From NCBI GenBank assembly GCA_002914805.1, contig JXTB01000026.1, positions 237,759 through 301,758 on the forward strand: a stretch of DNA of 64,000 nt. The letters run 5' to 3'. The DNA comes from Parasponia andersonii. Taxonomy: Eukaryota > Streptophyta > Magnoliopsida > Rosales > Cannabaceae. The notes beneath the pieces were generated by a model. The model saw only the letters and a list, made by a program, of their open reading frames with translations, did not search any database and was not told the DNA's origin. How positions within the stretch are numbered: position 1 is the stretch's first letter; the number at the start of each line of letters is the position of its first letter. A program made the position numbers and the translations under genes. Below, piece by piece: positions 48,101 to 60,721 of the stretch.

Positions 48101-50205
48101 TGGCATGCTACTAGTTTCAATGCAGCATCCGATGACATTTTAGGCTTGGTTGGTCTCACGCCCAATTTTCTCCTGCAACCTACAGCACCACAATGGCAAT
48201 CTTGATCTGCACCAAATTGGACAAACCTACAGAATTTATTAGACTGGACTACAGAAAGTACATAACTTTAAACTTGATGGTGTTAGTGTACTGGGGGCAA
48301 AAAATCCACCAAAACAGAGATTCTAAAGAAACACTTACTTTCAGAGTAGGGGGGGAAAAAAAAACAAAAAACTGAAAACCAAAAAAAAATAAAAAAACCA
48401 AAAAAAAAAAATACAAAGACAAAAAAAAACAAAAAAACAAAAATTTAAAAGATTACAAGTGTACATACTGATAGTCGTAGGTTAGTTGCTCGCCCTTCCT
48501 AATGTCACGTGTCGCAAATATGCCAATTCTTGTTTCACCATCAATTATCCTTGAAGAATAAAAATTAGGGTAAGTTACTATACTTAATTTTATGAAAATG
48601 AAATCACTAATTAAGAACCAGAAGCGAACCATTTTTGCATCTCTGTATTGGGAGAACAACTATGATTAATATATCTTGACTTGTTTCCCTTGTATGTGGC
48701 ATCAATAACCATATCTCGACTGATTTCACATAAGTAAAAGTTTGTTTCTCCTTGGTGTTTCATATACCAAAGCCTTTCTTCACAAGTTTTATCATCAATA
48801 ACTGTGTAGAAAGGAACAAATACTGATTAATTCATTTAACTAAAACAAGTTGAAAAGAACTGTAATTTATATATTAAGGAAAAAAAAACTTGGAGCTCAC
48901 CTTCTCCAACATATTCTATAACAAACTCTCCTTGATTGATATCTTCATTGGCCACAATTCCAGAACCACATTTCTCAGTCTACAAGCAACACCCTGAGTT
49001 AAATCACAAGTCAACTTGAACAATCTAATAGCTAGAACAATTCAATTAACATACCTAAGAGTATACAAAGCAATAGTATATAAAGAACAACACAGATTCA
49101 AGTTTTGCCAAAGCAACAATCATTAGACACACAAGGCATTAGTCTGAAGTGTAAGACAGAGATTCAAGCTTTACCAAACAAGCAAGCATATGACAATTAC
49201 AAAAAAGATCGAGATGGGAGAGAAAGAGTTTGAAATTTGTAATCTCCTAGCCACCTTGTGAGAACAAGCCCATACTTGTTTTTTTGTTACCAGCTTCACA
49301 GTAATTTTGTCAAGATAGGAACTCAGGTAGAAAGCAAAATCCATTGTTTAAAAAAGGCAGTCTCAAGGCAGCACGCGTCCTTGTTTTCAAGTTTTAGGCT
49401 TCATTTAATTTTTAATTTGGAAAAAAAAGGTGCCCATTAATAAACTAACAAGAGAATCCCAGTCTACTTAGGTGACCAATAAGTAAAAGAAAAAAAAATG
49501 CATTTTGTTTAGAAGACTATTCAGCTATTTTCATTACCCAAGTTCTACGTTTTGAAATAGTGACTTTTTATTTCATCCTGTTTTATGACTTTTGAGTCTG
49601 GGCAGTAATGAGGTGGTTTCCTTTCAGATTTTGCTTTGAAAGAAAAACCTCATGATAATTTTTTTTCCGTTTTTTTTTTAGAGAGAACCTCACTATCATT
49701 TTGAAGACCTCCAAAACTTGGTAATTTTCATCATTTTAAGACCTTCAGAATTTGGTAATTTTGACACACTATCCTTTTGATAGTTGGATAACAAAAGCCC
49801 TTGCTGATCAGAAAGTTACTATAAAACACATTATCACCATTTAAAAGGAGGACAGTTGCTACAATTTTGAATAGGCACAGAAAATTGGGATGAGTGGCAA
49901 ATTACTCTATTCCAGAATGCAGAGAAAGTAGAAACGAATATCTGATTATCAAGCGAGGCTGGTTAAGATTGCTGCTCAAGAGACAATCTTTCTATTATCT
50001 TATGCTATCCCTTCAAAAACTCTGCAAAAAAAATGCCACCCACAAATGTTTTTATTATTTAATGTCCTGACTAAATTTTCCAGTAAATCTTATACTAACT
50101 TCTAAGGCCTCAAGAGTCTCTCTCATCCATACTCCTTGTAATTACTTCTCATTGTATTAAGTTTAACTTTACCCAATACAAAGAAAAGAAGCACAACAAT
50201 TAAAA

Positions 50206-50236
<31 letters not shown>

Positions 50237-51676
50237 TACACACACAAAACAAAAACAAATTTAGAACATAAAAGGCTAGAACTTTAAATTATATCTTACA
50301 TGCTTATACCTGCACAAGTTTCATTCTCTTCACAGGTCGGTTCTGGAATGGTTTGTTGATGCAGGAACTATCACATTTACAACCTGAGGAGCAGCTGGAC
50401 AGAAGCATTCTGCATAAAGAACAATCAAGTAGTGAATGTGAATCTTTTATTCACTAATCAAAAGTTAAATGAGTTCCTCCTCTTTAGTGCTGCTACAATA
50501 TGACACTGTCTACCCATTTTACAAAACAAAACTTCACTTTCCATCATTCAGTTTCAGTAACCTTCACAGAAAGCCCTCCAAAAATCTGTACCTTCGTCAC
50601 TCTATACTTTGGTATGGATGAAAACCCAATACAATAAAAGAATCGTTTCAATGGATTACTTGCTGGATGTCTAAGTTAAATACTAATAAAATGTGTCAAA
50701 AAGCTATAAACATCTGCACATGAGAAGAAAAAAGAATGCTTACATTTGAAACTTAACAAAATTTTGACGCATCAACACAGACAAGATGATAAAATGGAAC
50801 CTGCCACATTCCAATTTCGTGACACTAAAAGTAAGACTCATAATCCTTACCCACAATGGCAATCTCTACCACACACAGATGACCCTGGTAAAGAAGTGCA
50901 TGAACAGAATATGCCATCATCTTCAAGTCGTCTTTTAATCTTCTTCTTCTTCGTGAGGTATATATCTTAAATTTGTCACACAAACAATAAAGGAAACCGC
51001 AAAAGCAGAGAATTGAAAATTCAAAACAATTATGAACCCAAACACAAATAGATTGTGCTAGAGACAAGAGATCAAAAGATTGAGCAACCATACCAGCTTA
51101 ACAAAGATAATAATAACGAGGAAAAAAAAAGGGGGACAAAAACAATAGGCACTAAATTCAAACTTGCAGCATATTACAAAATTAGACAAAGTAAAGATGA
51201 TTCAACTACGGACATAAAGAAAATTATCATCTCTTTTCTGCCAATGACTAAGCAATTCTTATAAATTTCAAAGATGCACCCATTGAATTAAAGGTTTTTA
51301 TCAAGAATGAATAATAGTAGAGTGGAAGGAGAAAAAGGATACTGCGCTTTATAAAAGTGTAGGGTGGCACAGGTCTTCTTTTGTAATACCAATCTGGAAG
51401 TTCAAAATCAACTGTATTTCCGATGTCATTGAGCAACTTGTTGAACACATTCCCAATGTGATTTCCTTCAGAATTCTGATAACAAATAATGAATACTTAC
51501 AAGCATAAGAGACTTCAAAAATAAAAAAAATAAAAAAAAATAAAAAAAAGCATCAACAAACAAACCAAAACATGAAAGGAAGAGAAACCCACATAATGGC
51601 ATAGCATTTTCTGGGACTAGGAAAGACTTCTTCAAGAAGTTAAAAGAAAAACACCAACCTTCTTCATAGCAGGCAT
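45131..51676 (-). CDS. SET-domain histone-lysine methyltransferase, ASHH3-like
   Basis: Twelve coding exons on the minus strand, all GT-AG and in phase: 51676-51659, 51475-51343, 50965-50851, 50409-50310, 48979-48901, 48801-48630, 48549-48469, 48226-48052, 47210-47183, 47014-46927, 45759-45711, 45202-45131, giving 369 residues. Order: N-terminal ELPDWYYKRRP block, AWS cysteine-rich region (FCSCTSLPG, CGRDCHCG, CKCDSSC), SET domain with NHSCSPN and LTYDYQ, post-SET CHCGAVGC, then a C-terminal tail ending ADWELVPQ. This order is that of Arabidopsis ASHH3/ASHH4 (SDG7/SDG24), nuclear class II SET enzymes related to the H3K36 group; the site methylated cannot be read from sequence. The SET motifs are intact. 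The start MPAMKK is the only in-frame Met upstream of the conserved exon. Exon 9 is only 28 bp. Intron 8 holds a LINE insertion. Confidence 0.9.
47661..47887 (-). mobile_element. Truncated LINE (retroposon) in intron 8 of the SET gene
   Basis: Starts with a T-run on + (47661-47672, a poly-A tail on -), followed by GGATAAGAAACAGGAAGC, the usual 3' end of plant L1-type copies. It is bounded by a perfect 18-bp duplication, CATTTCATTTTACATCAT, at 47643-47660 and 47888-47905. About 227 bp, heavily 5'-truncated. The perfect duplication suggests a fairly young insertion. Confidence 0.85.
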
Positions 51677-53449
51677 GGACTTAGCAACCAATTACAATTG
51701 GGTACTTGGGCAGTCAGTATTAGGAAAACCCTTCAATAGAACAAAAATGGAACATTCATTAGGAAAGGGAAGCCACAATTTCTGAAATGGTTGTGTAATT
51801 TCATGTAATTTTCCATATTATCGGAGATTGAGAGGGGTAACACAAAAGTTTTGACCTAATTTCTCCCAAACAAAAACGACGTTGGAAAATGGAAATGAGA
51901 AATAGAAAGCGAAGAGTTCTGAGAGTGTGAAAGAGTAAGGAAGAAGAAGAAGAAAGATAGATCACTCACAAGCAGAGTGGAATGGAGATCTGAGAGAGGA
52001 AGACCCAAAGAGAGCGAGACAGAGCGTTAATAAGTGGTAACTAGACTTGTAACTGCTCTACTACAATTTGGATCAGATTTGCCCCCAAACGGTCAAACCT
52101 AGTCAGCCCAATTAAGTCCCATACTTCACTCCCTTCGCTATGGGCTTTGAAGTCAATGGACTAGTTCTCAAATGCCTGTTTTATTAGGCAGTAAGACATT
52201 AATACCCGTATTTTAGGATGAGGTACCTAAATTATCCTCAAATGTTGTGAAAAGTTCATCAATTTTCGTTTTCTTAAGAATATTTTCATAAATACCCATT
52301 TTTATTTTTATTTCAATTATACCCACACATATCTACAATTAAATCTTGGTGCATAGGAAACGAAAACTTTCTGGTCAAGAACTCGCTTCTTGAGGTATTC
52401 TTCTATGGTTATACCAACATATATCATAATTATGATATTGTGTTTTTGAGAAATCTAAAATCAATAAAATAGCATTTGTTATTAGTCTTGCGCAGAAAAC
52501 TCTTTTATGACGTTTTCTTGAAATAAAACCACAGTTGACATCGACTGCAACGTTAGTTGATATATATATATATATATATATATGATGGCCATTCCTGTTC
52601 TTTTACTGCCATGATCAATTTTATATGTATATACTCATAATGCATTTAGATGAGAAGACAATCTAAAATTTTTATACATGATTGTTATTTATAACGATAG
52701 TAGTTTTGTTGGCTATTTCATTTTTAGAATTCATTATTTTATTCAAAAAAAAAAAAGAATTTATAATTGTTCTTTCTTCCTTTGTTTAAATTTCTTTAAG
52801 ATGGAGCAATATTACTCTATTTTTTTTTTGTCCCCAATTCATTACTCCAAATACTACACCAAAAAAAAATTATTTGCACCAAAACAGAATATTTTCTATT
52901 TTTTTTTACCCAAATCACTTTTTTTTTACCCTGAGAATATATATAGAAATTAACTTTTAAAAGAGATTACTTTTGAAAAATTGACAAAAAGCCTACAGTA
53001 TAATGCCATTAATAGCGTGACATTGTAGCAACCCTCCATTTTTGTGAAAAAGATGGCGTCGAATTGGAGGGCCTTGACTACGCTATTGGGCAAAAAACCG
53101 CTTGATTGTAGATGCCCTTGGCATTAATTAAGTTTTTTAAAAAAAATCTCAAAAGAAATTCACGCTCTTTTTAGTCTTGCCTTGATTGCACCGAAAATGG
53201 AATTCTTTTTGGTGCATTAGTTATATTTCAAGCTAAAATGAGTGTTAAATGTACTTTTTTCTGATTTATTTTTTCGACTCTATTATCTCATTCCTAGATG
53301 TTAGAACTGTAAAAAGGAGTTGTCCAGCTCGTTTGGTGGGTTGGGAAAGAAAAGTCAGCTTGGCTCCATAAAAGAAGAGGGCCAGATCAAAATCTATATA
53401 CCAAGGTTTAGTCCAGCTTTTTAGCTTGCTTAGTCAAAAGGCGAATCTA
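51677..53449. other. 5' flank of the SET gene and intergenic region
   Basis: The 5' leader of the SET gene probably reaches about 52030 on the minus strand (GA-rich AAGAAGAAGAAGAA on + at 51940-51954). Beyond it the DNA is AT-rich with a (TA)n run at 52561-52582 and T-tracts. No gene seen. Confidence 0.5.
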
Positions 53450-54463
53450 TTAGGGTTAACAATTTGTGACATAATAACACGATTCGAAACTCGTACGAAA
53501 TTAATGAGTTTGAGTTTAGTTTAATTGTGTTTGTGTTCAGATTAGAGATATTGACTTGTTTAATTAATGGATCATGTTCGGGTTAAACCTGCCAACATGA
53601 AAATAACTTGTTTAGTAAACGGGTCATGTCGTGTCGTGTCAGTCTATTTATAAACGTATCGTGTCATGTCATAATCTATGATCCGTTTATTTTAAAGAGA
53701 AATTTAAATAGATGACTAATATTTTAAATTTAATTAAGTAGACGTCTATTTTTTAAATTTTATAGCTAAATATTCAGGTATTTATATTTTTATATTTGGT
53801 AGATAACAAATCTTGTTATCCACTAATTTCAGTTATTGTATTAAAATATACTAGATATATAATTTTGGGCATCAATCGGGTAAGTATTTTTTTTTTTTTT
53901 ACCTATGCATAGATATCAATTTGGCCAATGAAAATTTAGCATGCACATTTTTTTCTTGTAAAAAATAAGAGAGAGAAAGAGCATTAATAATGCACATCTT
54001 TTCATACACTTCATTATAGTCATTGGATCACCATTAGATGATGATTCAACGACTAAAAAAAAATACCTACCCATAGGTAAAAAAAAAATACCTATTGGAT
54101 TGACAACCTATAATTTTTTATACTTAGTATATATAATTTTACACTTTATATATAAAACATATATACAAGATATTTTGCTATAATATTTGATAAAAATGAT
54201 ATTTATTTGAATTTGGTCATATTTTTATAAGATTTTTTATTAAATGGGTCGTATTCGCGGGTCGCAAGTCACATGTCAATATGATCTATTTAATAAATGA
54301 GTTATACAGGTCGTGTTGTGTCAATCTATCTATAAATGAGTCGTATTCGTGTTAAAATTTCTGACTCGTTTATTAAATGAGTCGTATTTAAACTGAACAT
54401 TTACCCGTTATATATATCGATACGATACGAATACGACCTATAGACACGAATTGCCAACTCTAA
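53450..54463. mobile_element. Inverted-repeat DNA element of about 1 kb
   Basis: The left end TTAGGGTTAACAATTTGTG pairs with the right end read inward, TTAGAGTTGGCAATTCGTG. Subterminal parts on both sides carry related words (GGGTCATGTCGTGTCGTGTC at the left; ACGAGTC and TCGTATTCGT groups at the right). The interior is AT-rich and non-coding. Likely a MITE or short non-autonomous transposon; no clean target duplication. Confidence 0.6.
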
Positions 54464-55231
54464 ATCAACTTAACCCAAAACCAATATTTGTAATTTTAAA
54501 AAAAAAAATTCTCCAAAAAAGCTGACTGTCTCGCACCAAGGGCCTAGTTCAGCTATACCCTTAGGGCCAATATCGGATCAAAAGCGCCCCGCTCATTTTT
54601 ACAACTTTACTATTATGAATCCTACTATTCACATCCATATTTTTTTTTGCTCGTTATTTAACTATTCACATCCATATATTTGGTGGGAGTGATACAAAAT
54701 AAAGTGTAAAGGAAAATACCGTCGGTATTCCTATTCAAGCTAATATCCTTTGGCAATTTATCACGTGCAAGTCATGTATGCTTTCATGGCTAACACAACA
54801 CAATACAACAGAGAAACTAACGAGGAAGAAAATAATAGTAACTTTGGGATTGAAAAAGTATATATATTAAAAATGGAAGGAATTGGGCAAAATGACTATG
54901 AAAAATGTAAAGACGTGCACAAAATTTTATATGCAAAATGCCTTAGAACGAGCTTGCTTTTACAGTAAGCGACCGCGATGGTTGTCCACTCTTATAAAAA
55001 AATTTCGTTTTTTCATTTGGCCAAAAGTAACGTTGCCCCGTAACATTGCTCTTTTGCCAAAGCACTTAAAAAAAAAAGAAAAAGAAAAAGAGAGAGGGCG
55101 CTAAAGCTATATGTCTCTTTCGGCTGTCTGCTAATAAATAGTAACAAAATTAGTGTGAAGCTGTAAGGTCCGTGGTGTGGTGTGGTGTGGTGTGGTGTGG
55201 TGTGAGAGATAGATAGATACATAAATAATTT
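54464..55231. other. Promoter-side region of the WRNIP1-like gene
   Basis: No gene seen. An A/G-rich tract lies at 55068-55098, followed by the GTGGT repeat and a GATA-type run just upstream of the start codon. Confidence 0.5.
55172..55204 (+). repeat. (GTGGT)n pentamer in the probable 5' leader
   Basis: Six units of GTGGT/GTGTG type end 27 bp before the ATG of the AAA ATPase gene, followed by GATAGATAGATA. Probably transcribed. Confidence 0.85.
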
Positions 55232-56842
55232 ATGGAGAAAGAGCAGCTACTGAGCATGGGTTTCTCGGAGGAGTTGGCGGCGCAGGCCTTGTCCGCCACA
55301 GGCTCCGAATCCGCCGCCAAGGCCGTCGATTGGATTCTCAATAACAAACCCCCCAGTGTTCCCCCATCACCAGATTCACCTTCTCCTCCTCCTTTCCAGC
55401 CCAACCTCCACCGCTTCTTCCCTTCCCCTTCTAAACAACTCATTCATCACCACGACGCCGTTCCCCTCTCCAACTCCAAGCGCCCCAAACTAGAAGACAA
55501 TACAAGCAATACCATTACCATTGCCAATCAAAAACCCATTCCTCACGAGCCCCTTTCCGACCGCATGCGCCCTCGCACCCTCGACGACGTCGTCGGCCAA
55601 GACCATCTTCTCTCCTCAAACTCCCTCCTCCGCTCAGCCGTCATCCGCCACCGTCTCCCCTCCCTCCTCTTCTGGGGCCCACCGGGGACCGGCAAGACCT
55701 CCATCGCCAGAGCCATTCTCAACTCCTTTCCCAGCTCCAACCCCAACTCCTACAGATTCGTCTCCCTCTCGGCCGTCACTTGCGGCGTCAAGGACGTCCG
55801 AGACGCCGTCGACGAAGCCCGGAGATCCAAGAACAAGGATCGGAGGAGAACGGTGCTGTTCGTCGACGAGGTTCACAGGTTCAACAAGGCCCAACAGGAC
55901 TCTTTCCTCCCCATTATCGAGGACGGGAGCATCGTCTTCATCGGGGCCACTACGGAGAACCCTTCTTTCCATCTCATCACGCCTCTTCTCTCTCGCTGCA
56001 CTGTCCTCGTCCTCAACCCACTGAAGCCCGAGCATTTGGCCCGACTCCTCCGGCGGGCCGCCGACGATTCCCGGATTGGGCTCACTGCCAGCATTGGGAT
56101 GAGGCCTGTCCACGTCGAGGACGATGTCCTCGGCTTCATTTCGGCAAATTGCGACGGCGATGCTCGGGTGGCGCTTAACGCCTTGGAAATCGCGGCAACC
56201 ACGGCCGCCGCTGCAGCCGCACGGAACAATGCCGCTGCTGCTGCTGCTACTGCGGTCGTCACTTTGGGTTTGGAGGATGCCAGAGAGGCCTTGCAGTGTA
56301 AGCACCTGGCGTACGACAAGGCCGGAGAAGAGCACTACAATCTGATAAGCGCGCTGCACAAGTCCATGAGGGGAAACGACGCCAACGCGGCTGTGTATTG
56401 GTTGGCCAGAATGTTGGAAGGAGGGGAGCAGCCTCTCTACATTGCTCGTAGACTGATACGGTTCGCCAGCGAAGATGTCGGGCTGGCTGACCCCTCTGCT
56501 CTCAACCAGGCTGTTGCTTGTTACCAAGCTTGTCACTTTCTGGGAATGCCCGAGTGCGATGTCATTCTTGCTCAGTGCGTGGCTTACTTGGCTATGGCTC
56601 CGAAATCTATCGTCGTCTATCGAGCTATTGGGGCGGCGAAGAAGGCTGTAAAGGAATCGGTTGGACAGAATGAGGGAGTGCCTTTGCATCTGAGGAATGC
56701 GCCTACAAAGTTGATGACGGAGATTGGGTATGGGAAAGGCTACATTTACACTCCTGATGATCCCACTTCGGTTCAGAGCTTCTTGCCATCGTCACTTGAG
56801 GGACACAAGTTTCTGGATTGGCCAAATGCTGCTGATAGGTGA
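55232..56842 (+). CDS. WRNIP1/MgsA-family AAA+ ATPase with N-terminal UBA domain
   Basis: A single intronless frame of 536 residues. Residues about 1-38 form a UBA-like domain (LLSMGFSEELAAQAL ... AVDWILNN). A Pro/Ser-rich linker leads to the clamp-loader-like AAA+ core: PLSDRMRPRTLDDVVGQDHL, Walker A GPPGTGKTS (about 148-156), Walker B VLFVDEVHRF (about 207-216), GATTENPSF (about 238-246) and LLSRC with the arginine finger. An Ala-rich stretch (about 316-340) sits in the lid, and the C-terminal MgsA-type domain ends with GYIYTPDDP. The family (bacterial RarA/MgsA, yeast Mgs1, human WRNIP1) acts at stalled replication forks; the eukaryotic ubiquitin-binding domain is normally a UBZ finger, while plants have UBA. 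All ATPase motifs are intact. The first half is GC-rich, so long antisense frames are artefacts. Confidence 0.9.
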   Translation: MEKEQLLSMGFSEELAAQALSATGSESAAKAVDWILNNKPPSVPPSPDSPSPPPFQPNLHRFFPSPSKQLIHHHDAVPLSNSKRPKLEDNTSNTITIANQKPIPHEPLSDRMRPRTLDDVVGQDHLLSSNSLLRSAVIRHRLPSLLFWGPPGTGKTSIARAILNSFPSSNPNSYRFVSLSAVTCGVKDVRDAVDEARRSKNKDRRRTVLFVDEVHRFNKAQQDSFLPIIEDGSIVFIGATTENPSFHLITPLLSRCTVLVLNPLKPEHLARLLRRAADDSRIGLTASIGMRPVHVEDDVLGFISANCDGDARVALNALEIAATTAAAAAARNNAAAAAATAVVTLGLEDAREALQCKHLAYDKAGEEHYNLISALHKSMRGNDANAAVYWLARMLEGGEQPLYIARRLIRFASEDVGLADPSALNQAVACYQACHFLGMPECDVILAQCVAYLAMAPKSIVVYRAIGAAKKAVKESVGQNEGVPLHLRNAPTKLMTEIGYGKGYIYTPDDPTSVQSFLPSSLEGHKFLDWPNAADR

Positions 56843-59800
56843 AACATTATTCGACGTTTCTTTTCTGGGGTATGTATATATGTGCTTGATGTCTTGACGT
56901 AGGAATCAGCACTTTATTATTTTGTTTATAGTTTTGTCCATCCCCCGCAGTAGTTTTGAATAGCTTGTGATCATTGTACGGGAGTTGTTAGGATAATGGA
57001 TACTGTATGATTCGCTATACATATATTATAATAGAGGAAGACGATTCTATTTTTGGGCCAATTCCATACTACAAAAGTTTTCGGTTCTTGTTTATTGGAA
57101 TCTAAAATGGATAATAGATATCATTGTCTACAGTGCTCATCCTTTTCAATATATTTTTTGTGACTGTTTATGAACTCCAAAGGAGTAGTTTTGTTGTTAT
57201 TCTTTGTTGTCTTGAACTTTATTTGTTTGGATTCCTTATATATCAACATAGTGAAATTAGATGGCCAGGAAGTTATTTTTTAAGAGTCAAGTGTTCATAT
57301 GGTGAAGTTTTAATTTTTTGTTGAAACTTTGTCTTGACATGTGTTTCTGATTGCAACTTTCCGGTACTCCGTTTTAATTTTTATGAAAAAGTAGAAAGAG
57401 TTATAAACGGGTCATTGTAAAATCAATGAAATAGAGGTGACTACTTTACTTTTTAAGTTATAATGGATAAGCTGGTGTGAATCTTCTATTTATGTATTGA
57501 AAGTCGTAGTATAAACTATAACGTTTAAACTGCTACTCCGATCTGTACTAGATGTAGGTCGTACATTACACGTCCAATTGATGGCATGCTATAGAACTAG
57601 ATATTAAACTCAAGGAGACAGATTAGTCTCATCCATCTGAACCAAAATGGTCCTGGCAATTTACTTACCTTTTTTATCATATTCAGTTAGTGGACAACTT
57701 CTGGTATGGTACTTGAAATAGTAAGCAGGTTACAAAACAATTTATATTTTGAAGATTTTTGGAATATATAATGTAGAGAACAGGAATTGTTATTAATGCT
57801 AAATGAAGGTTTCCAATGTTAGAGGACCATAAATGTGTAATGTGTAAGTTAATTTGCAAGAACATAAACAAAGCATTTTTGCTCTTTTTAAATTTTAACT
57901 TGACAAAATATAAAGATGCAACTGAGGGTTTAAACGATCTTTTGATATTTTAAAATTGAAATTCATCTTAGCTCTTATGTTGCTCCCGCCATAATTTTCG
58001 AGTCATGTTATTAGTGTTTACTGAGATGGTGATGATAGTGGTTATATGGCATGCATTGATTGTTTGAGTGCGGAGGGAGGCCTGTTCATCATTGGCATAA
58101 GAGAGCAAGTACTAGAAAGACATTTCAAGAGCTATGCTTTCTATGGGACTTCGTACACTAACAACAGAAACTGATATGCTCTGATATAAAAGTTGTAAAA
58201 TATAAAGAACGTTCTTTATATTTTCTTTACTCTCTAGTTTATTTTCAGTTTCTTCAAGATTCTCATTGTGATCATATATTGTCCCGATGTTTTGTGATAT
58301 TTTAAAATTTGTAATTGTATCCATACATATTGAGGATGTTTTAGCTTGCCATTACATATGATAAGCTTGGTCCAACAACACAAGGAAAAAGTGCAGAAGG
58401 AAATGTGTTGCGTTTACCCACTCATGAAGAGTTGTGTTATCTTTGACTTCTGAATATAGAGTTTCTTTTTCAAGAAAACAAAATACAATTATATTACTTT
58501 AAGAGTCACTTGTTCTAGAAATGTGCTCTTTAGAAGATAGAAGCTAATGAAACACAACCTAAAGTTGATTAAAAAGCTTATAGCTTATCTAAAGGTATTC
58601 CGAGATTAAGATTTAGCCTTTTATCATTGGCAACTAGAGGTTAGCATCAGCTCGAGGTTTTACCCCCGTGGCTTCAAGGATCTGATTAACACCTTCTAAT
58701 AGCTTGAGTCTTGGTATTGTTCCAATTTTGTAGCTTTTCCAAAAATGACTATCATGTCTCGCATCGTCAATTCATAACTTGAGAATTGACATAGAAGGAT
58801 GCCTATACCAGAGAGTATTCATCAATTATCTACTTTAAATAAGTTGAGACTGGGGAATGGTCCAGCATTAGCAACACATGGTTATCATCTTTCAATTTCC
58901 AGTAATCTTTTGATTTTACTAATTTAATATAATAAAAATGGGGTCACGTATATTTGTAACTAATGTGATTTCCACATGTCACGCTGTTAGGTATTAACAC
59001 AAGATATGATATGAAAGGTCAAAGAATCTCAATGAACAAATTGTTTCAGTGTGTGTGGGAAGATATTGGAGATGGCTATTGGAGGTACTTTTACGCAGTA
59101 GATTTAGGAATGAAGGTGCTTTTGTTCCTTCTGTATTATGTTTGGCACACCAAAAAGTCTTAGGCGTGGCAATATGGGAGAAGCTATTTTGAATATCTTC
59201 CAGAAAATAGTAACTGCACTTCCACCGAGCCACCTGTTCTTGTAGCTAATTCTGAAGCTTAAGATAAGCCGGAGAGCGGGTCAGAGAAGACATTATCTAC
59301 AAGAAAGAAAAAATTTTCCAACTTCAAAAACTAAAATGATACGGTGATTGATCAATATATAGCAGAAATTAATCTCATGGGAACTAGGGAGATTCAGAAA
59401 ACCTGAAACAGAAAAGGAAAATAGTTGGCAATATCCTCCCGCAATGAACTAGGCAATCTTCAGGAACAGCAGCTATGAAACACTAGTTCACCAGCATTTG
59501 AAAAACTTGAATCTGTCAAAAGATAACTAGATTGTCCCTCTCCCACCTGTAATATTGAATTTAAACTATAACACAATACAATTAAATATAACCACTAATC
59601 ATGAGAAGTTGAACAATATTATCAAAAAATAATTCAATTACAAGTATTTCAGCAGGGAGGAGCACTGGCCGACGTCGGATTTGAAGCGTATCAGCATCGT
59701 AAGTAGCATTAGAAACAAGAATATTTGCAAATGCAAGCAACACAACCAGACCACATATAATCAATGAATGCCGATACAATACTGACTTGGGTTATTTAAA

Positions 59801-60721
59801 CCACCAGACCATACATTAATTAATAGATGTCACTAAAATTGTACAAAATCAAAGAAAGTAAAACTAAAAATGTAAAAAAATCAAAGAATATAAAAATTAG
59901 AGCTACTATTAACAACATCACAGGTCCATGTCATCAATCTAAGGTTTGCACCCAAAAATGGGGTTGCCAAAGCGAATTCTGGCCCTGAGTTTTTATCCCC
60001 AAAACATCCCCGCCAAGAGACGACTCCATCATCAACCAAACATTAAAAATAATATTGAAAAGTAAACACAATAATTATGAACCTTGGACCGACAATGACT
60101 TAACCTGCAGTCAAAGGATAACAATTTACGGTAACTGAATAAAAATACACGGACTTCTTCTACTAATAATATCCTCTAGTTTGATATTATATCCAGAAGA
60201 ATGCTTAGATGTGATTATAATACAGTAATAATAATGAAATTAGAATAATTTTGCGACTAAATCTTCCTCTTCTTCCTTCCCCCCCTCTCTCTTTATTGGG
60301 TCTTCCATTTTACTTTTGATGCGATACGGGGATGTGAAATCATCGATTAGAGAGAAGTTTTATTTGTAGTTAGTCTCATTTAGATATGCCTTATGGTGGA
60401 CCCATAAGGTCTATACAAGAGATATTCCTGGAATAAGTGACAGCCAAAGACATTTGAAATAGTGCAAGTAGGAAATGCAATATATTCTGAACTCACATCA
60501 TTTGTTGCTTCTGTATGCCAAAAGACTCCTAATCCTGGTTGATGAGGTATACTCGCTTCATGTAGCCAGCAGTAGGCAGATTTGTTCGAGGATCGGCATC
60601 TATATGCAAAATCTGAAGTCATCAAACATCGCCCATGCTTACAATTACTAGCACTTACACGCTCGGGACTGCAAAATTTAGTTCCTGGTCAGTAGATCTA
60701 ATTCTTCTGAACAATTTATTG
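56843..60721. other. Intergenic, no confident gene
   Basis: The 3' flank of the ATPase gene, then about 3.5 kb of AT-rich sequence. I looked for splice-joined frames on both strands and saw only a weak two-exon candidate at 59460-59779 (listed separately). Frames at 58994-59233 and 60380-60625 have no recognisable similarity; the latter may be 3'-UTR of the PPR gene. Confidence 0.45.
59460..59779 (-). other. Possible spliced small secreted-type frame without ATG
   Basis: Minus-strand exon 59779-59642 reads YRHSLIICGLVVLLAFANI then LVSNATYDADTLQ, signal-peptide-like, to a GT donor at 59641. An acceptor at 59547 continues in phase 0 through GEGQSSYLLTDSSFSNAGE to a stop at 59460-59462, about 74 residues in all. 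The first codon is TTG and no in-frame ATG exists before an upstream stop, so it needs an upstream exon or is a relic. Not recognised. Confidence 0.25.

Noticed and set aside
48453..48659. 68-residue single-exon SET-like frame
   Set aside because: It is exon 7 of the 12-exon SET gene with intron translated on both sides.
55634..56689. 351-residue open frame on the minus strand
   Set aside because: It is fully antisense to the intact AAA+ ATPase gene and exists only because that gene is GC-rich; no recognisable motifs.
58600..58900. Possible retrotransposon fragment
   Set aside because: Looked repeat-like, but no translated motif could be recognised in any frame.
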